From positions 1 through 64,000 of the forward strand of contig JANNPX010000017.1 of assembly GCA_031400455.1 (NCBI GenBank): a stretch of DNA of 64,000 nt, in the 5' to 3' direction. This stretch comes from JANXYW01 sp031400455. Its GTDB lineage: Bacteria > Chloroflexota > Dehalococcoidia > DSTF01 > JACRBR01. The position numbers were made by a program, and so were the translations under genes. Positions 55,827 to 63,669 of this stretch are shown in pieces (positions within the stretch are counted from its first letter, which is position 1; every line of letters starts with the position of its first letter). Below the pieces are notes generated by a model. The model worked only from the letters and a program-made list of their open reading frames with translations. It was not told the origin of the DNA and searched no databases.

Positions 55827-55846
55827 GCGCGGGCTTTCAGCCCGCG
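55827..55846. repeat. GCGCGGGCTTTCAGCCCGCG palindrome, copy 1
   Basis: GCGCGGGC/GCCCGCG around TTTCA. A near-copy lies 40 bp further at 55867-55890, and another form is at 48791. Confidence 0.8.
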
Positions 55847-55866
55847 TTCCCGCTTTCTCGATTCGT

Positions 55867-55890
55867 GACGCGGGCTTTCAAGCCCGCGTC
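55867..55890. repeat. GACGCGGGCTTTCAAGCCCGCGTC palindrome, copy 2
   Basis: Arms GACGCGGGCTT/AAGCCCGCGTC around a 2-base centre (11 bp, perfect). It sits in the gap between an SDR and the LLM gene, beside copy 1. Confidence 0.85.
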
Positions 55891-55951
55891 ACTCCGCTTC
55901 GCACCCGTGTGTCCGCCCGTGACGCATCCGCCGGTCCCGCTCCACCGAACC

Positions 55952-55976
55952 CCTTCGTGTCCTTCGTGGTTAACCC
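55952..55976. repeat. TTCGTGTCCTTCGTGGTTAA repeat, copy 2
   Basis: Same family as 54915-54937 and adjoining the stop codon of the LLM oxidoreductase gene. Confidence 0.7.
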
Positions 55977-55979
55977 CGG

Positions 55980-56855
55980 CTACAGATTCTTGATCTGTGG
56001 GATGATGTCCCGCCCCACCGTTTCGATCTGCGTCATCTGCTCGACTCCGACCAACGCTCCGATCAACGTCTGTACGCCGACTTCGGCGAACGTGCCGATC
56101 GTCTCCACGATCTGCGCTGGCGTGTTTCCTTCTCCGAGCCGGATCGGGAAGTAGAGGGTCTTCTCGATGTCGTCGTAGCTGCGTCCAACCGTGTCGCAAT
56201 GCTGCCGTAGAATGTCGAACTTACGCCGAACGCCGTCCGGTGAATCGGAGAAGATGTTGCACGCGTTCGCGTACTTCGCCACCAGCCGCAGCGTCTTCTT
56301 CTCGCCGCTGCCGCCGATCAGGATCGGCGGGTGTGGCTTGCTCAGCGCCTGCGGAACGTTGAGCGTCTCGGCAAGTTGATAGTGCTTCCCCTCGAACGGC
56401 CCGTTCTCGTCGCTCCACATCTGCTTGGCTATCTGTAGTGCTTCCTCGAGCCGTTGAAACCGTTCCTTCAGCGGCGGGAACGGCACGCCAAGGCCGAGGT
56501 GCTCGCGCTCGAACCACGCCGCACCGATGCCCAGGTACGCACGCCCGCCCGATAGGATATCCAGCGTCGTCACCTGCTTGGCGAGCACTCCCGGATGCCG
56601 GTACGTCACGCCGGTCACCAGCGTGCCAAGCTTGGCGTGCGATGTGTGCGCGGCGATGTAACCGAGCGCGGTGTAGGCCTCCAGCATTTCCATTTCCGGA
56701 TTCCCCACGCCGGGGATCTGGAAGTAGTGATCCATCAGCCAGATCGAGTCGTAACCGGCGTCTTCTCCCGCCCTAGCGATCTCCCCGAGCTTCGGGCCTA
56801 GCGCGGCCGGTCCGCCCGGCCACGTGAAGTACGGTATCTGCAGCCCAAGTTTCAT
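55980..56855 (-). CDS. LLM-class oxidoreductase, F420-dependent type
   Basis: 291 residues, luciferase-like barrel. MKLGLQIPYFTWPGGPAALG, IARAGEDAGYDSIWLMDHYFQIPG, KLGTLVTGVTYRHPGVLAKQVTTLDILSGGRAYLGIGAAWFEREHLGLG and PPILIGGSGEKKTLRLVAKYAN are characteristic of the F420-dependent LLM group. Whether F420 or FMN is used cannot be fixed by eye; the GIGAAWFEREH text favours F420. It is 20 bp from the TetR gene and probably controlled by it. Confidence 0.87.
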   Translation of the reverse strand: MKLGLQIPYFTWPGGPAALGPKLGEIARAGEDAGYDSIWLMDHYFQIPGVGNPEMEMLEAYTALGYIAAHTSHAKLGTLVTGVTYRHPGVLAKQVTTLDILSGGRAYLGIGAAWFEREHLGLGVPFPPLKERFQRLEEALQIAKQMWSDENGPFEGKHYQLAETLNVPQALSKPHPPILIGGSGEKKTLRLVAKYANACNIFSDSPDGVRRKFDILRQHCDTVGRSYDDIEKTLYFPIRLGEGNTPAQIVETIGTFAEVGVQTLIGALVGVEQMTQIETVGRDIIPQIKNL

Positions 56856-56874
56856 CGTGAATCCTTTCGCTGGT

Positions 56875-57480
56875 TCATATCGCCTCTACGCCTTCCGCCC
56901 GCAACGCCGACCACATCACGTCGGCCGATGCGCGCACCTTCGCTTCATCGAACGCGAGCCCGTCCGGACCCGCTTGCTTCACCATCCCCACAAATGCACC
57001 GAACACGAGCGCGATAAACATCTCCGGCGCTCCCGGACGCAGCGCGCCGTCCGCCTGCGCCGCGCGCACGTACGCCGTCGTCGCCGATTCGATCTCCGCC
57101 GCCAGCGCGCGGCTCTCCGCGTCCAGGTATGACTCGTGGTGTTGCGTTTCGAGGAACGCCAGCGCGTGCGGGTGATCCTCGGCGAACTGCCACTGTCCGC
57201 GCCACATCAATCGGAAGCGCTCTTCGTGCGTCTGCCCCGCCGCGATCGCCGTCGCCAACACGTCCCGCAGTTCGCCCTTGCACCGGCGGTAGACCGCGTT
57301 GACCAGCGCCTCTTTGCCGTCGAAGTAGCGATAGATCGTTCCGGCCGCGACGCCTGCTCGCTCCGCAATCAGCGGTACCGCTGTGCCGTCGAACGTCCGC
57401 TCCGCAAACAGCTCAAGCGCCGCCTCGAGGATCGCCTCGCGCTTGTCCGCAACGGCCTCAGGAGCTTCAATTCGTGCCAT
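56875..57480 (-). CDS. TetR-family transcriptional regulator
   Basis: 201 residues from ATG 57480; an ATG at 57495 is possible but falls within the operator. The DNA-binding domain is KREAILEAALELFAERTFDGTAVPLIAERAGVAAGTIYRYFDGKEALVNAVY, with the helix-turn-helix IAERAGVAAGTIYRYF. The C-terminal ligand domain is helical and unassigned. A perfect 16-bp palindrome overlaps its start, suggesting autorepression, and the LLM oxidoreductase gene 20 bp downstream is probably co-regulated. Confidence 0.88.
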   Translation of the reverse strand: MARIEAPEAVADKREAILEAALELFAERTFDGTAVPLIAERAGVAAGTIYRYFDGKEALVNAVYRRCKGELRDVLATAIAAGQTHEERFRLMWRGQWQFAEDHPHALAFLETQHHESYLDAESRALAAEIESATTAYVRAAQADGALRPGAPEMFIALVFGAFVGMVKQAGPDGLAFDEAKVRASADVMWSALRAEGVEAI

Positions 57481-57481
57481 A

Positions 57482-57497
57482 GAATGAATATTCATTC
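57482..57497. promoter_or_regulatory. Palindromic TetR operator at the regulator's own start
   Basis: GAATGAAT followed by ATTCATTC, a perfect 16-bp palindrome. It lies immediately upstream of the ATG at 57480, as in many autorepressed TetR genes. Confidence 0.7.
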
Positions 57498-57580
57498 ATT
57501 ACGCCGGCTGCGTCAAGTGGTGCTTGGGCAGACTTGCCCGCGGGCGGCGTGGACACGCGTCAGTGCGGATCTGGCCGCCG

Positions 57581-58435
57581 CTAGCGGCTTCGACTCTTCG
57601 GCTTCGCTCGTTGCCCGGCTGCTCGAACAATGACCTTATCGAGCACGCTCCAAGTCTCGCCGTCCACGGGATGCCAGTCCTGGAACTGCAGCACGTCGGA
57701 CTCACTCGCGACGCTCACCGTGTCGATGAACCGCATCTCGCCGAACTCCGGGTCGCGCCAGATCAATGGCATATCCCACTGCACACGGTTAGGCGCGGGC
57801 TTCGCGTTTTGCCAGATCTTCAGGAGCGCTTTGAGGTAGGCGGCATCGCCTCCCGCCGTCGCTTCCATCGCCGCCACGACGCCGGGCGCCAGGGCCGTCT
57901 GCACCGTCCGGCGAGGACGTCCCTTGTTGATCGACGCAACCGCACTCACGATCTGAGCCCAGTTTGTCACGCGTTCGACGAATCGATAGTCGCCGCCGAT
58001 GCGGAACAGGCTGAGTTGATCGCTGCTCTGGCGTCGCTTCTCGCGCGCGAAGTTGATCGCCCACACGGCCTGCACCGCGCGATTCGCGGCGACGACCCGC
58101 ATGGCGTCGTTCGTGGCGAACGCGGGCCACGGCCGCTTCTCAACGATGCGCTGCAACTCCTCGACCCGGTAGTAGTACGCCGGAAACTCGTGAGGTGGAT
58201 ACAGCGTTGGTTCCGGGGCGAAGCCCGCCTGTTCGACGATCGCATTCGCCTCGGCAGCCGTAATCTGCAGTTCAACAAGTACTTTGAGCAGGCTCTCGCG
58301 CGTGGGGCTGCGCCGGCCGTTTTCGTAGCCGCGGACAGTTTCGTACGACAGCCCCGATCGCTGAGCAACCGTCTCCATGCTGATGCCTGCGCTCCGTCGC
58401 GCCTCGCGTAGGGTCGCGCGCCATGCTTCGTTCAT
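57581..58435 (-). CDS. XRE-family regulator with MmyB-like ligand-binding domain, copy 2
   Basis: 284 residues. The helix-turn-helix domain is TLREARRSAGISMETVAQRSGLSYETVRGYENGRRSPTRESLLKVLVEL. The C-terminal domain (PAFATNDAMRVVAANRAVQAVW, RVQWDMPLIWRDPEFGEMRF) fits the same MmyB-like layout as the protein at 50080. A basic tail (RAAGQRAKPKSRSR) ends it. Its target and ligand are unknown. It is separated from the TetR gene by about 100 bp and transcribed in the same direction. Confidence 0.8.
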   Translation of the reverse strand: MNEAWRATLREARRSAGISMETVAQRSGLSYETVRGYENGRRSPTRESLLKVLVELQITAAEANAIVEQAGFAPEPTLYPPHEFPAYYYRVEELQRIVEKRPWPAFATNDAMRVVAANRAVQAVWAINFAREKRRQSSDQLSLFRIGGDYRFVERVTNWAQIVSAVASINKGRPRRTVQTALAPGVVAAMEATAGGDAAYLKALLKIWQNAKPAPNRVQWDMPLIWRDPEFGEMRFIDTVSVASESDVLQFQDWHPVDGETWSVLDKVIVRAAGQRAKPKSRSR

Positions 58436-58553
58436 GTGGACAGCCTACTTCCATGCGTGAGTACCGCGCAGTTCAGTGGAATCTGACCAAGCGTCGCGTT
58501 CGCATGGATGCTGCTGCTGCGAAGACGCATGCGGCTCAGCGAGTCAGGATGGC

Positions 58554-60422
58554 TTAGAGGCTCTTCGCCATCGTAACGAGTTCACCCACCACTTCATAAC
58601 GCCCGAACGACGGCACGAGGTACGTGCCCTGCACCAGCGGCCGGCACGCCTCGAGCAACTCGCGCGCCTGCGCGATGCCCTCCGCTACGCCGTTCTCGCC
58701 CGCCAGCCGCATCCGCTCTCGCACGTTCTCCGGCACGAAGACGCCCGCCAGTTCGTTGTGGATGAACTCCGTGTGGCGATGGCTCTGCAGCGGCATGATC
58801 CCGACGAGCAGAGGGGTATCAATCGGCCCCAGCCGCTCAAGGAAGCTCTCCAGGATCTCCGCGCTGTAGATCTGCTGCGTCATCAGTACGTCGGCGCCAG
58901 CGTCGATCTTCCGCCGCACGCGGTCGACCTCGAGCGCGACGTCATCCGCGGTCGGATTCGCCGCGCACATCACGAGGAAGTCCGTGCCCTTGCCGATCGA
59001 GTTGCCGGCCCAGTCCGTCCCGCTGTTCAGCATCTTGAGGATGCGGATGAACCCGATCGAGTCGACGTCCCACACGCCCGTCGCGCGCGCGTAATCCCCA
59101 CCCGATGGCGGATCGCCCGTGAGCGCGATGACATTGCGGATGCCCAGCGCGTGCGCGCCCAGCAGGTCGCTCTGGATCGCCATCAGGTTGCGGTCGCGCG
59201 ACGTGAAGTGGATGATCGTTTCGATCCCCACACGCTGCTCAATCAGCACCGCCAGAGCGATCGCGCTCATCCGCACCCGCGCCATCGGACTGTCACCGAT
59301 GTTGATGCAGTCCGCGCCCAGCGCCTTCAAGTGCGCCGCACCTTCGATCGCCTTCCGCGGATTCAGGCCGCGAGGCGGGTCCAGCTCGATGCTCACCACG
59401 AACTCGCCGGCCGCGAGTTTCTCACGCAGCGTGCGTCGCTTGACTTCCTCGTCCACGGTGTCTGCCGTCGCCTCCAGTGCCTGCACATTGATCGCGGGTG
59501 CCGGGGAGCGCCGCGTGGCCGTCGCCCGTCCGCGCGTGTTCCACTCGCCCGCCAGCATCTCGCGCATCGCCGACGTGTGCTCCGGCGTCGTGCCGCAGCA
59601 GCCGCCTACGATGTTCGCGCCAGCCAGCACCAGCTTCTTCGCGTACTCGGCGTAGTAATCCGGCGTCGCGGGATACACCAGCCGCCCGTCCATGAACTTC
59701 GGCAGCCCCGCGTTCGGCATCGCCGACAACCTGATCGCCGTGTTCGCCGCCATCTGGTCGATCACGTCCAGCGCCGACTGTGGCCCCAGGCTGCAGTTCA
59801 CGCCTGCGACGTCGGCGCCCAACGCGCTCGCGATATTCGCCACCTCGTCCGGCGGCTCGCCCGCGTACGTGCGCCCGTCGCGCTGGAATGTCAACTGCGC
59901 GACGATGGGCAGGTCGCAGCACGACTTGATCGCCAGGATCGCCTCTCGCAGCTCCGCGATGTCCGGGAACGTCTCGAGGATCAGCAGGTCGACGCCGCCT
60001 TCCAGCAGCGCCTCAGCCTGCTCGCGCACAGCCTCCCGCACCTCCGCCGGCCGCACATCGCCGGAAGCCGCCATCATCCGCCCCGTCGGCCCGATCGCGC
60101 CTGCAATGAATACGGGGTGCCCGTGAATCTCGCGCGCATCGCGTGCCAGCTTGGCGGCCTTGAAGTTGATGTCCCGAACGCTTGACGCCAGCCCATGCCG
60201 CGACAGCCGGAACCGGTTGGCTCCGAACGTGTCCGTCTCGATGATGTCAGCGCCCGCGCCGATGTAGTCCTCGTGCACGCGCCGCACGATGTCCGGCTGC
60301 TCCAGCACCAGCGCCTCAAGGCAAGCGTGTTGCGCGATGCCGCGGCTATGCAGCAGCGTCCCCATCGCCCCATCCGCCAGCAGCACCCGCTGCTCCAATG
60401 CCTCAAGAAACGGACTCTTCAT
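58554..60422 (-). CDS. Fused homocysteine S-methyltransferase / methylenetetrahydrofolate reductase
   Basis: 622 residues. The N-terminal half (to about 300) is a Zn-dependent homocysteine methyltransferase: LADGAMGTLLHSRGI, IIETDTFGANRFRL, AGVNCSLGPQSALDVI and VGGCCGTTPEHTSAM carry the three Zn cysteines. The C-terminal half is a MetF-type MTHFR: VSIELDPPRG, GADCINIGDSPMARVRMSA, GIRNVIALTGDPPSGG, DVLMTQQIYSAEI. The fusion is known from other bacteria and would channel methyl groups toward methionine. It is followed by the surface-protein genes on the same strand. Confidence 0.92.
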   Translation of the reverse strand: MKSPFLEALEQRVLLADGAMGTLLHSRGIAQHACLEALVLEQPDIVRRVHEDYIGAGADIIETDTFGANRFRLSRHGLASSVRDINFKAAKLARDAREIHGHPVFIAGAIGPTGRMMAASGDVRPAEVREAVREQAEALLEGGVDLLILETFPDIAELREAILAIKSCCDLPIVAQLTFQRDGRTYAGEPPDEVANIASALGADVAGVNCSLGPQSALDVIDQMAANTAIRLSAMPNAGLPKFMDGRLVYPATPDYYAEYAKKLVLAGANIVGGCCGTTPEHTSAMREMLAGEWNTRGRATATRRSPAPAINVQALEATADTVDEEVKRRTLREKLAAGEFVVSIELDPPRGLNPRKAIEGAAHLKALGADCINIGDSPMARVRMSAIALAVLIEQRVGIETIIHFTSRDRNLMAIQSDLLGAHALGIRNVIALTGDPPSGGDYARATGVWDVDSIGFIRILKMLNSGTDWAGNSIGKGTDFLVMCAANPTADDVALEVDRVRRKIDAGADVLMTQQIYSAEILESFLERLGPIDTPLLVGIMPLQSHRHTEFIHNELAGVFVPENVRERMRLAGENGVAEGIAQARELLEACRPLVQGTYLVPSFGRYEVVGELVTMAKSL

Positions 60423-60485
60423 AACGAGCAGTATAGCGACCGCTAGACTCGCGCCGGCTAAGGGAACTCCCGTACGAATTGGGCC

Positions 60486-61487
60486 TTACGGCCGCCTCCA
60501 CCTCCACAAGCCTGCCCCACCACCGGCCGCCAGCAACACTACGGTGATCGGTGCGGCGTACCACCACCGCGAGCGGCCGCCGGGACTCGTCGGTGCCGGC
60601 GCCGACGTAGCGCACGGCGGCGAGGAAGGCGGCGACGTTGGCACGCATGGCGGCGGTGACGGTACGCACGGCGGCGATGAGGGCGCCGACGTCGATACGC
60701 ATGCGGGCGGCGACGTAGCGCACGGCGGCGAGGAAGGCGGCGACGTTGGCACGCATGGCGGCGGTGACGGCACACACGGCGGCGATGAGGGCGGCGACGT
60801 CGATGCGCATGGCGGCGGTGACGACCCACACGGCGGCGATGAGGGCAGTGATGTTGGTTCACACGCTGGCGGCGACGGCGCGCACGGCGGCGATGTCGTG
60901 TCGCACCCCTGACCCGAGGTGTTCGGCCCGTTCGCCGGCGTCGCCGTCGCTTCCGATCCGCCGCCAGCTATTGGCGGCGCCTCGGTCGGAGATGGCGCCT
61001 GGGTCGGCTCTTGGTTTGGCACCAAAGTCGCGGTCGCTGGCGGCGGAGGCGGGGGTGTAGACGTCGGCCGCGCCGTCTTCGTTGCGGTGGCGGCCGCAGG
61101 GGGCGTAGGCGACGCGGGTTCGATGATGGTGTAGCCGCTACACGCCGCGGGCGCGAGTTTGTTCGCGTCGGTGGCGCACACCTGATACGTGCCAGGCTTG
61201 TTGTTGCCTGCCGGTGGCGTGGAGCTACCGAACGCCGTTGAGCACTGGTTCAAGACGGCGCTACCGACGTTGACGCCGTCCCACTGAAGCGTGAGCTTCG
61301 CCTGCGGGCACGCTTTCTCATTCACACCCAGCTGGACACTGTATACCGCCGTGAACGACGCGTCGGGCGCACCGCTGCTTGGCGTGAGCGTCAGCGTCGC
61401 GCTCGCCGCCAACGCGCCGGTGCGCGAACCGGCAAACACGCAGACCGCCAGCACGATCGCCGTAAGGAACCCCGCGCGAATGTTCAT
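60486..61487 (-). CDS. Secreted, membrane-anchored protein with Cys-Pro-Ser repeat stalk
   Basis: 333 residues from ATG 61487. A signal peptide (MNIRAGFLTAIVLAVCVFAG) precedes a beta-rich domain with Cys (SGAPDASFTAVYSVQLGV...KACPQAKLTLQWDG). Pro/Thr linkers follow, then about five 18-residue units (PSSPPCVPSPPPCVPTSP and PSSPPCATSPPACVSTSA alternating, 108-bp period in DNA). A C-terminal helix (YAAPITVVLLAAGGGAGLW) and a basic anchor end it. The function is unknown; the Cys-rich stalk could be cross-linked or metal-binding outside the cell. It is a paralog of the gene at 61930. Confidence 0.72.
   Translation of the reverse strand: MNIRAGFLTAIVLAVCVFAGSRTGALAASATLTLTPSSGAPDASFTAVYSVQLGVNEKACPQAKLTLQWDGVNVGSAVLNQCSTAFGSSTPPAGNNKPGTYQVCATDANKLAPAACSGYTIIEPASPTPPAAATATKTARPTSTPPPPPPATATLVPNQEPTQAPSPTEAPPIAGGGSEATATPANGPNTSGQGCDTTSPPCAPSPPACEPTSLPSSPPCGSSPPPCASTSPPSSPPCVPSPPPCVPTSPPSSPPCATSPPACVSTSAPSSPPCVPSPPPCVPTSPPSSPPCATSAPAPTSPGGRSRWWYAAPITVVLLAAGGGAGLWRWRRP
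60610..60900. repeat. In-frame 108-bp / 54-bp tandem repeat of the surface-protein stalk
   Basis: GCGCACGGCGGCGAGG recurs at 60610 and 60718 (108 bp apart), each composed of two 54-bp halves encoding 18 residues. The period stays in the reading frame, so it is a coding repeat, not a CRISPR or intergenic repeat. Confidence 0.85.
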
Positions 61488-61790
61488 CACCGTCCTCATT
61501 CGACCGGTCACGCGCCCGCCGGGGGAACGATCGGTAGCTCGGAACCCACTGTCGCGGAATCTTACAGGGATTCAAGAGGCGCGCTCGTCAGGGTTTGCGC
61601 TAATCTGCGTGCTCCGCCAGTCCGAACGTGGTGGAAGCGCGTGGTCATGCCGCCGCGTGGGTGCGACGGGGCGGCGTAGCTGCGCGCTACGATCCGGATC
61701 GGCATACGCGCCGCGCAATCGCCGTAGTGCGCAACCCGTTGCTCCCGCCGTCGTGCCTGGCGCATCGGGCCCAAACAACAGCACCATGTC

Positions 61791-61815
61791 GAAGAGTCGC
61801 CGCAGGAGACAGGTC
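61791..61815. repeat. 25-bp repeat shared with 41803-41827
   Basis: Exact match over 25 bases to 41803-41827. The flanks differ: the GGACGGGCC arm present at 41790 is missing here, so this copy is a partial element. Confidence 0.8.
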
Positions 61816-61864
61816 AGAGGTGAGATTCCTGCCCGGCGATCAATGCCCGCTCCCGCAATCACCG

Positions 61865-61886
61865 TAGGGGCGCACGGCTGTGCGCC
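61865..61886. repeat. GTAGGGGCGCAC palindrome, copy C
   Basis: GGCGCAC, loop GGCT, GTGCGCC. With the following sequence to 61905 it matches 46096-46135 at about 36 of 40 positions. Confidence 0.78.
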
Positions 61887-61929
61887 ATGCTCGGTTTGGC
61901 GCATCTGCACGGAGACGCGCAGCGTGAGT

Positions 61930-62796
61930 TTACCGCCGCAAGAACACCCAACCACCGGCCGCTACCCCGCCCGCGCCCGTCAACACTACGACCGCCACGG
62001 CTACAGCCGTCCAGTTCACCGACGCATCATCTCCGTCGCCATCTGAGCCGCTCGTCGGCGTCGCCGTCACGCACGCACCCGCGCCAGGCGAGGCGGTGCC
62101 GCCGCATACCCGCACGACCGTCCGTGTCGGCGTGGGAGTTGTCGTGAAAGTCCTCGTCACCGCGACCGTCGGCGTGGATGTCGATTCTTCCACCGGCGTC
62201 TCGGTCACTTCCGGCGTTTCACGCGCGGTCGGCGTCGGCGTTTCCGCACAAGGCGGCGACGGCCCCAGCCCTGTCGTATCGCAGCCGATCGGGATCGGAG
62301 TCAGCGTCACGCACGGCGGCGAGCTTTCCTGCGTATTGGGAATGCAGTCGGGCTCGAACGTCGCGTACGTTGCGATGGCGCACGGCGGCGACCAGTTCCC
62401 GGTCGGATCGCACTCACCCGGCTCCGGAATGATCGTGTACGTGTAGCACAGCCGGGGTGAGCCACCGCCCGCGTTCTCGATGCAGAATTGGTGGCGTCCG
62501 ACATCGTTGGCAGCTGAGGGAGGCGTTACGACGCCACTCGCGCTCAACGTCTCACAATCCATCGGTACGCTGCCGAGGTCGATGTCGTCCCACGTCAAGG
62601 CGACCTGCGTCTTCTCGGGGCATGCGGGATCGCCGGCCAGGCGGTTCAGGGTGTAGGTGAATGCAAACGTTTCGGACGCACGGCCCGCATATTGCGTGAG
62701 CTTCACGTACGACCCGAACGCACCCGCGCTCTGCGATGACATCAGCATGATCGCGGTGATCGCCACGCCCGCGGCGAATCGAACGATCGCGCGCAT
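61930..62796 (-). CDS. Secreted, membrane-anchored protein, paralog of the Cys-Pro-Ser stalk protein
   Basis: 288 residues. Signal peptide (IVRFAAGVAITAIMLMSSQSAGA) and the same beta-rich start (YVKLTQYAGRASETFAFTYTLNRL...ACPEKTQVALTWDD). Scattered SPPC motifs (NWSPPCAIATY, ESSPPCVTLTP, GPSPPCAETP) follow. A Thr/Pro/Glu stalk leads to a C-terminal helix (AVAVAVVVLTGAGGVAAGGWVFL). It ends 3 bp after the larB stop, so it is in an operon with larB. Function unknown. The shared head domain with the 60486 protein shows a duplication followed by stalk divergence. Confidence 0.72.
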   Translation of the reverse strand: MRAIVRFAAGVAITAIMLMSSQSAGAFGSYVKLTQYAGRASETFAFTYTLNRLAGDPACPEKTQVALTWDDIDLGSVPMDCETLSASGVVTPPSAANDVGRHQFCIENAGGGSPRLCYTYTIIPEPGECDPTGNWSPPCAIATYATFEPDCIPNTQESSPPCVTLTPIPIGCDTTGLGPSPPCAETPTPTARETPEVTETPVEESTSTPTVAVTRTFTTTPTPTRTVVRVCGGTASPGAGACVTATPTSGSDGDGDDASVNWTAVAVAVVVLTGAGGVAAGGWVFLRR

Positions 62797-62798
62797 CG

Positions 62799-63596
62799 CT
62801 AGTCCGCTCGTTGCGCGAGCGCCGTGCGGTTGATGCTCGCGGCGAGGTACCCGCCGCCGAATCCGTTATCGATGTTCACGACGCCAACGCCCGCCGCGCA
62901 TGAGTTCAGCATCGCAAGCAGCGCGGCCAGTCCGCCGAAGCTCGCGCCGTAGCCGATCGATGTCGGCACAGCGATCACCGGCACGTTCACGAGCCCCGCC
63001 ACGACGCTCGGCAGCGCGCCCTCCATGCCAGCGACCACCACCAGCGCCCGCGCCTCGCGTAGCACCGGCACCTGGTCCAGCAGGCGATGGATCCCGGCCA
63101 CGCCGACGTCGTACATGCGCTTGACGGTGTTCCCGCACATCTCGGCCGTGATCGCCGCTTCTTCCGCGACCGGCAAGTCCGCCGTCCCGGCGCAGAGCAC
63201 GATCACGCCGTCCTGCTTCAGCACGGGCGTCCGTTCGAGGGTCACGCAGCGGGCCGCCTCGTGGTGTGTGGCATCCGGCACTATCGCGAGCAGGGCTGCC
63301 GCCGAGTCGGGCTGTATGCGAGTGACCAGCAGGCGGTCGGACTGCTCCAGCAGAGCTCGCGAGATCCCGACGATCTGGTCGGCCGTCTTCCCCTCGCCCA
63401 GCACGACTTCAGGCATCCAATCCCGAAGCGCACGGTGGTGGTCGACCTTCGCGTAGCCGATATCTTCGTAGGGAAGGTGGCGCAATTCCCCTAAGGCCGC
63501 GTCAATTTCGGTTCGGCCCTCGGCCACGGAGGCCAGTAGCGCTCGGAGTCGGTGCTCTTCGATGACTATGCTCCTGCGGGCTTCCGCGTGCTTCAT
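62799..63596 (-). CDS. larB: Nickel-pincer cofactor biosynthesis carboxylase LarB
   Basis: 265 residues. HHRALRDWMPEVVLGEGKTADQIVGI is the LarB signature (R-x-G/W-x-P-E-V-V...G-K-T). The C-terminal half (CAGTADLPVAEEAAITAEMCG, MYDVGVAGIHRLLDQ, VVVAGMEGALPSVVAGLVNVPVIAVPTSIGYGASFGGLAALLAMLNSC) is the AIR-carboxylase-like domain. LarB carboxylates and hydrolyses nicotinate adenine dinucleotide to start the pincer cofactor. No larC or larE is visible in the window. The preceding paralog gene begins 2 bp downstream. Confidence 0.9.
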   Translation of the reverse strand: MKHAEARRSIVIEEHRLRALLASVAEGRTEIDAALGELRHLPYEDIGYAKVDHHRALRDWMPEVVLGEGKTADQIVGISRALLEQSDRLLVTRIQPDSAAALLAIVPDATHHEAARCVTLERTPVLKQDGVIVLCAGTADLPVAEEAAITAEMCGNTVKRMYDVGVAGIHRLLDQVPVLREARALVVVAGMEGALPSVVAGLVNVPVIAVPTSIGYGASFGGLAALLAMLNSCAAGVGVVNIDNGFGGGYLAASINRTALAQRAD

Positions 63597-63669
63597 GATA
63601 ACACTGGCGGACTTGACGCCCCGCCGTCATCCGGTTGCGTACGCGCGCTCCCGTCTCGATACTCAAGGC

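Larger units (their letters stand above)
61488..61929. other. Spacer with dispersed repeats between the two surface-protein genes
   Basis: 442 bases. It contains the 25-bp repeat shared with 41803 (61791-61815) and a GTAGGGGCGC palindrome (61865-61886). No gene is convincing, and the promoter of the 61487 gene should lie here. Confidence 0.5.

Noticed and set aside
58476..60185. A long open frame on the plus strand across the methyltransferase/MTHFR gene
   Set aside because: It is antisense to a clear enzyme with conserved motifs and is rich in Arg/His/Pro, the usual artefact of GC-rich third positions.
60610..60900. Tandem repeats that could suggest a CRISPR array
   Set aside because: The period (54/108 bp) has no unique spacers and keeps the reading frame of a secreted protein.
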